This document shows positions 34,106-42,937 of a stretch of 64,000 bases of DNA, one piece after another. Below the pieces are notes generated by a model, which was not told where the DNA came from, made no database searches, and saw only the letters and a list, made by a program, of their open reading frames with translations. Source of the DNA: Algoriphagus sp. (lineage in GTDB: Bacteria; Bacteroidota; Bacteroidia; Cytophagales; Cyclobacteriaceae); the NCBI RefSeq assembly GCF_030694375.1, contig NZ_JAUXYL010000027.1, forward strand, positions 1-64,000. Reading direction: 5' to 3'. The translations under genes and the position numbers were made by a program. The number at the start of each line of letters is the position of its first letter. The first letter of the stretch is position 1.

Positions 34106-35116
34106 CTAATTCGTAAAATCAAAACCCTTGGACCTCCAAGTGTTCAATTTACCCCTGTCATTATATACAATCAAGGCCTCCAGAGTGGGATCAGACGTAA
34201 TGATTCTTTGGGATTCCTCCAAGCTCAAGATCATACAGATAGTAGCCAAAGCATCTGCCTTGGTACAGGTAGGAGCCTTGACATGAGCAGACAGGATTTT
34301 GTTGTCGATCGGTTTTCCCGTGCGGGGATCCAGGAGATGGGAATGCTTGAATCCCCTTTCGTCCACGTAAAACTTCTCGAAATTGCCGCTGCTGCTGTAG
34401 GCGCTGTTTCTGAGCCTTGTTTCTTTAATGATACTTTTAGACTCACCGGAACCTTCAGGATGAATGGTCACCAATCTATGGTCATTGTTTTTGGGGTTTT
34501 TACCGTAAGAAATAGCATCGGTTCCAAATTCAATCTGAAAATTCCTGATACCGTTTTTGAGTAAATATTCTGCCAGCAAATCAATCAGATATCCTTTGTC
34601 GATGTAACTCAAGTTGATCATGACCCCTTCTTTTTTTGCTTTGGCAAACTGACGGTTTATTTCAATATTCTCGGGTTGGCAAAGGGATATCAATTCGGTG
34701 ATTCGATCTTCAGTCATCAGGCGCTTATTGGCAAAATCCTGTCCCCAGGCTAAAATCAGCGGCAGCATCATGTGGCTTACAGCCCCATTGTAGGAATCAG
34801 AATATTTCCGGGATTCTTCAAGCACCTGATAAAGAAATGGAGTCCTGAATTCTACATACCCATTCCTGTTGAATCTGGAGATTTCCGAATCCGGCCTGTT
34901 GTAATTCAGTGCCAAGTCAAATTCATTGATCATTGAATCCAGACTTTTTTCAAAATGGGCAACGCCCTGAAAAGAAAGGGAATAAAAAACACCCAATGCC
35001 TTTCCCTCCATGTAAATAAAAGGCATCGCCTCTTTCTTCAAATAATACAGGAAAAGCGAAAGGGGTATTAGTACAACCAGTGAAAAAAGAAAGAATTTGG
35101 GAATATTGTTATTCAC
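34106..35116 (-). CDS. FAD:protein FMN transferase (ApbE family)
   Basis: This 336-aa enzyme covalently attaches FMN to Thr/Ser of periplasmic or membrane flavoproteins. It has a membrane anchor (FFLFSLVVLIPLSLFLYYL) and characteristic blocks: AVSHMMLPL, IDKGYLIDLLAEYLL, SSSGNFEKFYVDERGFKHSH and LLDPRTGKPI, where the last is the hallmark DP.TG motif. The start codon is GTG (35116), as no ATG lies near the anchor. No flavoprotein substrate (NqrB, NqrC, RnfG) is encoded nearby. Regulation is not visible. Confidence 0.9.
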   Translation of the reverse strand: MNNNIPKFFLFSLVVLIPLSLFLYYLKKEAMPFIYMEGKALGVFYSLSFQGVAHFEKSLDSMINEFDLALNYNRPDSEISRFNRNGYVEFRTPFLYQVLEESRKYSDSYNGAVSHMMLPLILAWGQDFANKRLMTEDRITELISLCQPENIEINRQFAKAKKEGVMINLSYIDKGYLIDLLAEYLLKNGIRNFQIEFGTDAISYGKNPKNNDHRLVTIHPEGSGESKSIIKETRLRNSAYSSSGNFEKFYVDERGFKHSHLLDPRTGKPIDNKILSAHVKAPTCTKADALATICMILSLEESQRIITSDPTLEALIVYNDRGKLNTWRSKGFDFTN

Positions 35117-35265
35117 AGATGAGTTCGGCGATAAAAGGTTGAGGGATTGTAAATTGTTCCTTGGATAAATATTTCTTAAGAAATTATTTTATATGGATCT
35201 ACAGAATCCTGCCAGTAGCATTTGAATAGAGTAAAAATTACCCAAAAACACCAAATGTTAGGCTT

Positions 35266-35293
35266 CATCGGACATCGGACACCCGACATCCGG
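35266..35293. repeat. Short dispersed repeat (CATCGGACATCGG family)
   Basis: CATCGGACATCGGACACC and GACATCCGG follow one another; an inverse-oriented relative occurs at 55899-55926 (CGATGTCGGGTGTCCGA is shared). The surrounding gap is not coding. Confidence 0.55.
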
Positions 35294-35347
35294 CCCAAAT
35301 GAGTTGTTAAATTTGCTTACTGGGAGAATAGCGTATAATCAGGTTAT

Positions 35348-36067
35348 TCAATCTTCCCAAAAATATTCCGGAAGTTCATCCCCGCAGTTTTCGGTGTAGT
35401 AATATATATGCTTGCCGAAATCCCTGAATTTCGGATTTTTGACAGTCAACATATTTGGGCAATCTGCGAAAAAGCCCCGAAATGACTTTTTATAACTTCC
35501 CTTTTTGACTTTGACCACAGGCAATCCGTCCTTAGATACCAGATAGGCTCGTTGCATTTCACCTGTCAGGGTGATAGCGCCTTTTCTCAGTGGCGTAGTT
35601 TTTCGGGAATTTACCGAGTGGTAAACCTGAATCCTTTCATCAAAATGAGGGTTCAATAATTGTAACAACAGTTCTTTTCCACCTTTCATTGTTGCATTTC
35701 TGAAAACCACATAATCATTGAGCTTGACCGCACTTCTTTCAGTTTTGAACATTGCCTTGATGGAAGAAGCACTCTCATTCAAGTACTGCATTTTCACCAG
35801 GCCATTGGAGAAAATCCCAAATTCTTCAATTTGAGGTGACTTGTATTCATGCTTGTTTCCATTGTCATCCCTAATGGCAACTTTATTGACCCCTCTTCCG
35901 CTGACGGTGTAAATTATTTTGCCGTTAATCCGTTGTCCGTCTTTGAGATTGAGATACGCATCTTGGGACATTGGCATTTCTTCGAGGGCCGGCAACAAGG
36001 ATTGAGAATAAGATTGCGCAGCAAAAAGGAAGGATAGAAACAAGGTGGATAGCACTAATTTTTTCAT
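35348..36067 (-). CDS. Hypothetical exported protein (239 aa)
   Basis: The frame extends to 36163, but the ATG at 36067 gives a signal peptide (MKKLVLSTLFLSFLFAAQSYS). The mature part has an early QRINGKIIYTVSG-type strand region, then AYLVSKDGLPVVKVKKGSYKK and two Cys near the end (FADCPNML, TENCGDEL) that could form a disulfide. I recognise no family; similar sequences are common in Bacteroidota secretomes and have no known function. It stands alone. Confidence 0.72.
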   Translation of the reverse strand: MKKLVLSTLFLSFLFAAQSYSQSLLPALEEMPMSQDAYLNLKDGQRINGKIIYTVSGRGVNKVAIRDDNGNKHEYKSPQIEEFGIFSNGLVKMQYLNESASSIKAMFKTERSAVKLNDYVVFRNATMKGGKELLLQLLNPHFDERIQVYHSVNSRKTTPLRKGAITLTGEMQRAYLVSKDGLPVVKVKKGSYKKSFRGFFADCPNMLTVKNPKFRDFGKHIYYYTENCGDELPEYFWED

Positions 36068-36448
36068 ACGATTATAATTTGTTTTTGAGAGGCCACATGT
36101 AATCTCGCATGTTTCCCTGATAGCTATCGGGGCATCTTGGTGTTTTACCAAGTACGGGACCATGCTCGAGTTCCTGTTGTCGAATTTTAGGAAAGATGGA
36201 ATATGCTTGGTTGAGGTTGCATGCTAAGGTGGAAAAAGTTTGAGCATCACATATTGGTGTGATTTTGAGATATAACCTGTAACATTCAATTCAAAAAGCC
36301 AGTCCTGATCTCGTGCAATACAACTTGCCCATTTACATTGAACGAAAGGCAGAAATTGATCCTGGTTTGTAAGGAATCAAATTGAAATTCTATTTCAAGA
36401 TTCAATTTGGGTTTGTTTTAAAATGAATCTTATACTCTTCAAAAATTT

Positions 36449-37063
36449 ATGAAAAAGTCGATCTTAATTGTTTTGGCCTCAAGTATCCTTATTTCATCCT
36501 GTAGGCTCAATGATTCACCGGAAACTATTGAAATGATTGGAATTTCAGAAAAAGAAATTATCACCAATCAATTAGCTGTCACCATCAATTTTATTGGTGA
36601 TGCAAATCAGTTACAGGATTTTAAAGAACTGATCGAACATGGAAAACTTTCTGAATTTGCGCCGAAACTCCAGTATCAAAATGTTCATCAGGAAGAAGGT
36701 GGGGAGAGCAAGGGTAAAAAATTAATTTATTCGATCGCCTATGGTATAATCCTAAAAAAAGGAAAGGACATTAGCGAGCTAGCAGAAATTGTCGAAAAGC
36801 AAAAAATCCCGGGTTTTATCAATTCTAGCGGAACTTATATAGATTTGGCTCAAATTGAGACCCTTCAAACCGAGCTTTTTGAAGCTGCACTGAAAAATGC
36901 CAAGAACAAAATAAAAATTTATGCAGACGGATTAGGAAAGGAATTTAAGGTTGTTGAAGTATCAGAATTGGATGATATGGGTTCCTACATCAATTCACTG
37001 GAAGGAATTATTTACAATAACAGATTGGGCAAAAAGGTCAAAGTTAAGGCGACTTTGAGGTAA
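36449..37063 (+). CDS. Hypothetical lipoprotein, possibly SIMPL/DUF541-like
   Basis: This 204-aa protein has a lipoprotein signal ending in LISSCRL. The C-terminal part (ELFEAALKNAKNKIKIYADG and the following LGKEFKVVEVSE) resembles the second half of the SIMPL (DUF541) fold: paired strands and a long helix followed by a 'LGxxxKVVEVSE' strand. The N-terminal half is shorter than in typical SIMPL proteins. The function of that family is not settled. The neighbouring regulator reads on the other strand. Family call is tentative. Confidence 0.65.
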   Translation: MKKSILIVLASSILISSCRLNDSPETIEMIGISEKEIITNQLAVTINFIGDANQLQDFKELIEHGKLSEFAPKLQYQNVHQEEGGESKGKKLIYSIAYGIILKKGKDISELAEIVEKQKIPGFINSSGTYIDLAQIETLQTELFEAALKNAKNKIKIYADGLGKEFKVVEVSELDDMGSYINSLEGIIYNNRLGKKVKVKATLR

Positions 37064-37199
37064 ATTATGCTGGTTAAAATAGTTATGATGGAGTGAATGC
37101 CATTCAACTTTATACTTTCCAATCATCTGTAATAGCTATGCTTATCCCCAACTAGACTAACTCTTATTATGAAAATCTCGCTTTAACTAGTTAGCATGT

Positions 37200-37403
37200 C
37201 AGGGAAATCGCTTTTACCACTTTCGATAAAAATGATGTCACCCCTTTGGGGTTATCTTACCTGATAAACACGTCTATAGCTATAATCTTTTCATCCCTTC
37301 GGGATTTGAAAGCCAGTATGACTGAAATTATTATAGAATAGATAGGGCATGCATGTAATAAAACCCCAAAGGGGTGACATAGATTTTAAAAGCGATTTCC
37401 CTG
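37200..37403. repeat. Long inverted-repeat element
   Basis: Arm 1 (37200-37253) begins CAGGGAAATCGCTTTTA and ends GTCACCCCTTTGGGGTT. Arm 2 (37362-37403) is its inverse, shorter by an internal deletion. The 108-bp centre holds the palindrome ATCCCTTCGGGAT (37293-37305), and a related CCCCTTCGGGAT follows at 37449-37460. The 439-bp gap 37064-37502 has no gene besides this. It looks like a MITE or REP-type element. Confidence 0.8.
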
Positions 37404-37502
37404 GTTAGCATGTTTGCTGTTTTTGTATTCTCCAGCTAATACAATAAGCCCCTTCGGGATTTTCAAAAACCTGTAAAGTCAGAAATACAGGCTGATCCTA
37501 CT

Positions 37503-38135
37503 TTAGACAATCCTATCCCTAAAGGCCTTGGCCACTGCCTCAGACTTTGAATTCACGTGCAGTTTCTCATAGATCTTTTTGATGTGGCTTCGTACAGTGT
37601 CCATTGCAATGAATATTTCCGAGGCAATCATTTTATAAGAATATCCTTTGACTAATAGTTGCAAAACCTGCTTTTCCCGCTCGGTTAGGTTATAATCATT
37701 ATCAGCCGGAATGTTAATGAGCGAAAACATCTTCAAAACCTGGGCAGCTACCGAGGCAGTCATGGGAGCGCCACCTGTAGCCGCTTCCTGTATGTATTCC
37801 AGTAATTTGGCTGGAGGAGTTTTCTTTAAAATGTACCCATTTGCACCATTCTGAAGTGCTTCAAAAATATTTTTATGGTCATCAAAAACGGTCAGCATCA
37901 AGATGCTGATTTCGGTATTGATCTGCCTGACAATTTTGAGTCCTTCGATCCCGTTGACCACCGGCATGTCAATGTCCATCAGAATCACATCAGGTTTGTA
38001 CGAACCCACTTCAAAAGCGATGTTGGAGCAGTTTTTAAAAGCTCCTAACACTTGGAAACCATCACTCCCATCAATCAACATAGTCAAGCCTTCTCTCAAC
38101 TGTGGATTATCCTCGTATATCAAAAGTTTAATCAT
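37503..38135 (-). CDS. Response regulator, NarL/FixJ (LuxR) type
   Basis: This 210-aa regulator starts best at ATG 38135 (MIKLLIYEDNPQLREGL). The receiver has Asp54 (ILMDIDMP) as phospho-acceptor, the Thr of ILMLTVFDD and the Lys of YILKKT. The C-terminal LuxR domain reads LTEREKQVLQLLVKGYSYKMIA and then MDTVRSHIKKIYEKLHV. The sensor gene that ends at 38297 lies 161 bp upstream on the same strand, so both probably act together. Target genes cannot be read from the sequence. Confidence 0.93.
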   Translation of the reverse strand: MIKLLIYEDNPQLREGLTMLIDGSDGFQVLGAFKNCSNIAFEVGSYKPDVILMDIDMPVVNGIEGLKIVRQINTEISILMLTVFDDHKNIFEALQNGANGYILKKTPPAKLLEYIQEAATGGAPMTASVAAQVLKMFSLINIPADNDYNLTEREKQVLQLLVKGYSYKMIASEIFIAMDTVRSHIKKIYEKLHVNSKSEAVAKAFRDRIV

Positions 38136-38296
38136 TTTTGAAATTTTTATTTCAAATATAAATGTGTCACAAAAGCGCCTCAATCACATATTAGAGTGGT
38201 TTTATTGGAATCAATTAAGTTAGAATTAAGTCGAAAGACTTTGAACTCCGATTTCCAAATGACCTCTCCTCTGCTGCCAATAATTCCTTTCTAAAT

Positions 38297-41200
38297 TTAT
38301 ACCCTGATTTCCAAAACCACGGCCGTCCCCTCCCCTTTTTCGGAGGTGATGCTCAATTCACCCCCCAGACTTTCTGCTCTTTTTTTCATGTTGCTTAGTC
38401 CATTACCTGAATCAGCCTGCTCCATGTCAAAGCCTTGTCCATAATCTCTAACCCGCATTTGCAGCATGCCTTTCCTCAAAGAGAAGTGGATAAAAGCACG
38501 GCTGCATTTTGAGTACTTCACCATGTTGTTTACAGATTCCTTAAACACCAAAAATAAGTCACGCCTGGCATCCATCGGGAGTTTGATTTTGTAGATATCT
38601 TCATCCACATCAAATCTGAAATCAATGTCCTTAGCTTCCATGGCATTGGTGGCAAATTCCCGCATCCTGGCAATTACCTTTTCCATGCTGTCATTTTGAG
38701 GCTTGATATTCCATACGATATCATCCATTGCCTCCATCATTCGCTGGCTGTTGTCCGAGATTTTGGAAATATACTCACTGGTTTTGACAGGATCGGTATT
38801 TAGCTTAGTCTTGGCCATGGCACTCAGGATATTGATCGTACTCAAAGTAGACCCCATATCATCATGGAGGTCTCTTGCTACTCTGTTTCTGATTTGAACG
38901 ACGGCCATGATTCTATTCAAATTCAATTTGTAGATCAGAACTACAGTGGCAATGACCAAAATTGCCAACAGTGTTCTAAACCACCATGCCTCGTAATAAG
39001 GAGGGGTTATTCTAAAAACAAATGAGCCGATTGGTGAGGAAATGCCTTCTTCATTTTCACTCCTGTATTCTAGTGTATAGCGTCCCGGAGGCAATAAAGA
39101 ATAAACAGCCATACTGTTTTGGCCACCGGATCTCCATTCCTGATCTATATCTGATAGGCGATAAAAGTATTTGAGTTTATCCTGATTGGCATAACTGAGG
39201 GAACTGAAGAAAAAGGTAAAGGCATTTTGATCATGCCGAAAGGTCCGTTTGGCATCAGTATTCAAAGAATCCACAAACAAAAAGTTATCAAACAGTTTGA
39301 TACTGGTCAAGGATGGCCGGTCCGGTTTAATAGAACTGTTGAACTGACTGGGGTTAAACGAAACCAAGGAACTGTATCCTGTGAAAATCAGCTTACCATC
39401 TTGGGTCACCAAGCCTCCATATCCATCCAATTCCAACAAACCAAGGCCGTCTTTTTGACCATAGGGTGTGAATGAATTTTGATAGTAATTATACCTACAG
39501 ATTCCACTTGGGGTATAAATCCATAAGAATCCGTCCTTGTCAACCAGCATTTTGAGAATCTCATTGCTGATCATCCCGTCTGAATAGGAAAGGATTCTGT
39601 TTTCGCCACTCTTATCGTTATAGGCATTCAAAAGGTAATGGCCAAAGAAAAAAATGCTGTCATTCAGCTGGGTGATTCTTTCCTGTTTGTTGGAGGAAAG
39701 GATGCTGTCATTTAGATGCTTGAGGACTTCACCTGTATCGGCATCCAGGCAAAATACTCCGCTATTGCTAGTACAAACCCATACCCTATTTTGATTGTCT
39801 ACTAAGTGATCAACAGCAAAGCCCTTAAATTCCCGTATCAGCTGGAAAGAGGCATTTTCAATGGGCTGATCGGCTTGGTAACGAATCAAATCTCCACGTT
39901 GCGTGGTAAACCAGATATTTCCTTTTACATCCTGGGAAATGCTCCTAATAGTTGAGTTTTTAAATATTGGGAAATTGTACAATTTTGTCTCCTGGTTGTC
40001 AGGATTGATGATATGAATCCAGCCTAATTGAGCACCCACCCATACCTTTTTACTCCTTCTTTCCTGCAGTAAAGTCCATGCTTGCTGTGTCTCCGACTTT
40101 TCTTTTATTTTTTCCTGAATTTTTCGAGAAGACAACTCTTTGAACTTATTATCCAAAACCACTATTCCCCTTCCCCAGCTTGCTACCCAGAATTGGGGTT
40201 CCTTATTGGTTTGGATTTCCTCAATATCCAAAAACGTATGTTTTGGATCTCCATCTGGATAGAAGCCATAGGTGATATCGGGAAAATTATCGGCATAATG
40301 GTAAATCCCCTCATCGGATGCCAACCATATTCCCCCTTCCCTATCCTCGTACATCTGATAGATTTCACTGTATTTCAAGAATTTATCCCTCAGAAAATCA
40401 AAGGATTCATGAATAATTGATTTGGACACGTAGAGACTGTTGACTCCATAGAACCAAAGTTCTCCCGAATTGGTCTCAAAGGCATTATTCACCTCCCGGT
40501 ATTCCGGAGATTGGTTTTTCAGATCTCCGGCAGACTGGATGTATTGTTTTGTTTTTTCGCTGTAGGATATGAAATTTTGATCTTTATCCCAATAAACCAT
40601 CCAATGGTTCCTTTCACTGTCAATAAAATACATTGTGGCCTGTTTAATCGTAGTATTATTCAGGTTGGGGAGATTCAGTGGCTTATTGTCAGCATGGTAT
40701 ATCTCCTTGGTTTTGGGATCAAACACGGCTACTCCTTCTTCGCAGCCAATCCAGTAAAATCCTGTCTTTGTGTCTTCAAATATGGAATTGGAACGATATC
40801 CATCAGGCAATTTGATCGGAGAATTTTCTTCTGTAAACACCCCTTTTACCTTATCGTAATAGAGGATTTTCTTCCTGACAAAAACGATGAATACATTCCC
40901 TTTGCTATCAATCCATAATCTTTCCCCAAGTGACCCATCCTGGGGCTTTTCAAATGGGATTTTTTTAAAACTCAGATCCGCAGGATTGAATATACCATAG
41001 TCATTTCCATACCTGATCCACATATTCCCTTCCCTATCCTCCATGATTTGGTGGACTGGGTTGGCGGGTAAATGATTGGGTTTACGAATCTCGAAATAGA
41101 GAAAAAATTTACCGTCAAATCGTTGAAGACCGTTGCTGCTCCCGATCCAGATGTACCCTTTTTTGTCTTGCCAAATGGAATAGACATTGTTGGATGCAAG

Positions 41201-41299
41201 CCCGTCCTGAACCGTCAATCGGTTAAAGTATCGCTGAGCATTGGCCTCCAAAGTAAAAGCCAGCCAAAAAACACAAAAGCAAGTAACTGTCGACTTCAT
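38297..41299 (-). CDS. Sensor histidine kinase with propeller (Reg_prop) and Y_Y_Y domains
   Basis: This 1000-aa sensor has a signal peptide (ending LEANAQRYF), about 13 repeated WIGSSNGLQRFD-type blades (GYIWIGSSNG, NMWIRYG, GELWFYGVNS, GGIWLASDEG, NIWFTTQRGD, RVWVCTSNSG, GFLWIYTPSG), a Y_Y_Y domain ending near GSFVFRITPPYYEAWWF (758-774), one membrane helix (about 775-792), and the kinase. His812 in RDLHDDMGSTLS is the HisKA_3 phospho-site; the N-box ESVNNMVKYSK is near 921 and GNGLSNMKKRAESLGG near 967. The propeller is probably the periplasmic ligand sensor. The ligand is unknown; in Bacteroidota such sensors often read glycans, but no matching SusC/D is adjacent. Confidence 0.93.
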   Translation of the reverse strand: MKSTVTCFCVFWLAFTLEANAQRYFNRLTVQDGLASNNVYSIWQDKKGYIWIGSSNGLQRFDGKFFLYFEIRKPNHLPANPVHQIMEDREGNMWIRYGNDYGIFNPADLSFKKIPFEKPQDGSLGERLWIDSKGNVFIVFVRKKILYYDKVKGVFTEENSPIKLPDGYRSNSIFEDTKTGFYWIGCEEGVAVFDPKTKEIYHADNKPLNLPNLNNTTIKQATMYFIDSERNHWMVYWDKDQNFISYSEKTKQYIQSAGDLKNQSPEYREVNNAFETNSGELWFYGVNSLYVSKSIIHESFDFLRDKFLKYSEIYQMYEDREGGIWLASDEGIYHYADNFPDITYGFYPDGDPKHTFLDIEEIQTNKEPQFWVASWGRGIVVLDNKFKELSSRKIQEKIKEKSETQQAWTLLQERRSKKVWVGAQLGWIHIINPDNQETKLYNFPIFKNSTIRSISQDVKGNIWFTTQRGDLIRYQADQPIENASFQLIREFKGFAVDHLVDNQNRVWVCTSNSGVFCLDADTGEVLKHLNDSILSSNKQERITQLNDSIFFFGHYLLNAYNDKSGENRILSYSDGMISNEILKMLVDKDGFLWIYTPSGICRYNYYQNSFTPYGQKDGLGLLELDGYGGLVTQDGKLIFTGYSSLVSFNPSQFNSSIKPDRPSLTSIKLFDNFLFVDSLNTDAKRTFRHDQNAFTFFFSSLSYANQDKLKYFYRLSDIDQEWRSGGQNSMAVYSLLPPGRYTLEYRSENEEGISSPIGSFVFRITPPYYEAWWFRTLLAILVIATVVLIYKLNLNRIMAVVQIRNRVARDLHDDMGSTLSTINILSAMAKTKLNTDPVKTSEYISKISDNSQRMMEAMDDIVWNIKPQNDSMEKVIARMREFATNAMEAKDIDFRFDVDEDIYKIKLPMDARRDLFLVFKESVNNMVKYSKCSRAFIHFSLRKGMLQMRVRDYGQGFDMEQADSGNGLSNMKKRAESLGGELSITSEKGEGTAVVLEIRV

Positions 41300-41458
41300 G
41301 TATGTGGCTAAAAGTACAAACTGGAGCCCATATTTTTCTCATAAAGCACGTCGAATCACATGTTTATGTGGTTTTTGGCTGGAATCTTGATTCGGGAAAA
41401 TTTTTGACCCCGATCAGATTGATTTAAGCAGTAATTCTATTTAAACGTTTCCCTCAAC

Positions 41459-42580
41459 TTAATAATAATGGAATTGGGTCGTCTCTACTCCGCTCGGACC
41501 TGTTGTTATCCTTTTCTTTACTTGGTTATTGCCGTCAAACTGATACTCAAATTGGTAGGTAAAGGTGGTTCCGTGCTCCTCCACAATCATCCTTTGAGGA
41601 AGATAATGTTGGATCGGTAAACCCGGAATATCCTGATAATATGGTAGTGGATTTGATTTTTGAATGTAATCCTCATAAGTGACCTTTTTGATTACCCTGT
41701 AACTGACCGGGGCTTCAAATGCATAAGTAGTGATGGTATGTACGCTTCCACTGCTGAAATAGCTAAATACAGTAGTGGATGTCAATTGGTCACTTCCACC
41801 CGGAATCCTTCGAAACGACTCAATACCTGTTAGGTAATTGTTGCCATCAAAACTATACACATCATACTCTGTGAAGTCATTGGAATTGGATTTTTCACTC
41901 CGTCTCAATTTCCCTCCCTCGTAGAAAAAGATTTGCTGAGACTGGTCTGGAACTGTATTGATCCGGACAATATTGCCCAAGTCATTATAGAGGTACTGGT
42001 ATTGGCCTGCAAGAGCAAGATTCAGGTTGGATTGCCAAGCCACACGATTGATTTTTCCCAGATGAGAATATTCAAATTCCTGTCGGTAAGAACCCATACC
42101 GGTGGTCTCGAAATACTTCAACTTTCCCGACAATTCATTGTCGATGATGCTGAGATCCATAAACTTATTACTGCCTTTTACCAAGTCCCCCACGACATTT
42201 ACAAGTTCAATTCTAAATTCCGCTGTACCGTTGTACAAATGATCATCTACCGGGATCACTTTGAAAGAAAGCTCTGTGGTGCCTTTGGATACGGGAAGTC
42301 TCAATTTGAAATTTGCATCAAAAGCAGGTTGAGTAACAAATCTGGAATTGGATTTACCTCCCAACAACTGCAAGTCAACTGCCCCATCACCTGAGGCAGG
42401 TACACTTAGGGAAAGCTTGATCTCCAAGCCTTGTGTTGCATTTTCAGGAATACTGGCAGACGGAATACTGAAAGCTACTGAAGCGGTCTTCTCTACCGGC
42501 AAGATTTCTCTTTTATCCTCACAGGAAAATAAAAGCAGGGAAAATACAAGTGCGTTTAAGATTAAAATTTTTCTAGCCAT
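41459..42580 (-). CDS. Calx-beta and YD-repeat-like lipoprotein
   Basis: This 373-aa protein has a lipoprotein signal ending SLLLFSCED and starts with an ATG at 42580. Residues 34-150 look like a Calx-beta domain (VAFSIPSASIPENATQGLEIKLSLSV, FRIELVNVVGDLVKG). The rest (160-373) shows repeated Tyr-rich strand pairs such as YQYLYNDLGNIVRI, YDVYSFDGNNYLTGI and FEYQFDGNNQVKKRI, like the YD/RHS repeats of surface proteins. It is probably surface exposed or periplasmic and may bind a partner. It has no toxin tip and is far smaller than RHS toxins. Function unknown. Confidence 0.75.
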   Translation of the reverse strand: MARKILILNALVFSLLLFSCEDKREILPVEKTASVAFSIPSASIPENATQGLEIKLSLSVPASGDGAVDLQLLGGKSNSRFVTQPAFDANFKLRLPVSKGTTELSFKVIPVDDHLYNGTAEFRIELVNVVGDLVKGSNKFMDLSIIDNELSGKLKYFETTGMGSYRQEFEYSHLGKINRVAWQSNLNLALAGQYQYLYNDLGNIVRINTVPDQSQQIFFYEGGKLRRSEKSNSNDFTEYDVYSFDGNNYLTGIESFRRIPGGSDQLTSTTVFSYFSSGSVHTITTYAFEAPVSYRVIKKVTYEDYIQKSNPLPYYQDIPGLPIQHYLPQRMIVEEHGTTFTYQFEYQFDGNNQVKKRITTGPSGVETTQFHYY

Positions 42581-42752
42581 CGGATTAAACAGTTTTTGAT
42601 TTTAACCCATGATGGATCGGGATAAAAAATGGTTGCATGGCTAGCAGTTTATTTCTGCAATTCAATTACCGAGTAGCAAGCGGGAAGGTCCAGGAATTGA
42701 AAAAACAGCTTCATGCAACCAATGGAGGAAAAAATCCATCAGTTTTAAATTA

Positions 42753-42922
42753 AACCCGCATTATGCATTAGCAATTCTATTGCGGGCATTAATTGCTTCA
42801 AAATCAGTCACTACGTTGCTGCTTTCGACTTCACCATAGCGGTGCTATGCCTCAGCCTCCAAACAGCCTGATTTTATTGCAATTACCGCCCTCATAACGA
42901 AACCTAATGCAAAATCCGGGTT
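42753..42922. repeat. 170-bp palindromic element, copy 2 (inverted)
   Basis: This is the reverse complement of 30502-30671 with three mismatches counted by eye, and has the same inverted ends. It ends 15 bp before the ATG of the S41 peptidase gene, so it supplies the whole upstream region and probably part of the transcript leader. I could not see a convincing target-site duplication at either copy. The rest of the gap 42581-42937 has no other feature. Confidence 0.92.
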
Positions 42923-42937
42923 AAACTGGTGAAACAA

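Noticed and set aside
41459..42580. RHS polymorphic toxin.
   Set aside because: Too short, no toxin tip, no immunity gene, and anchored as a lipoprotein.
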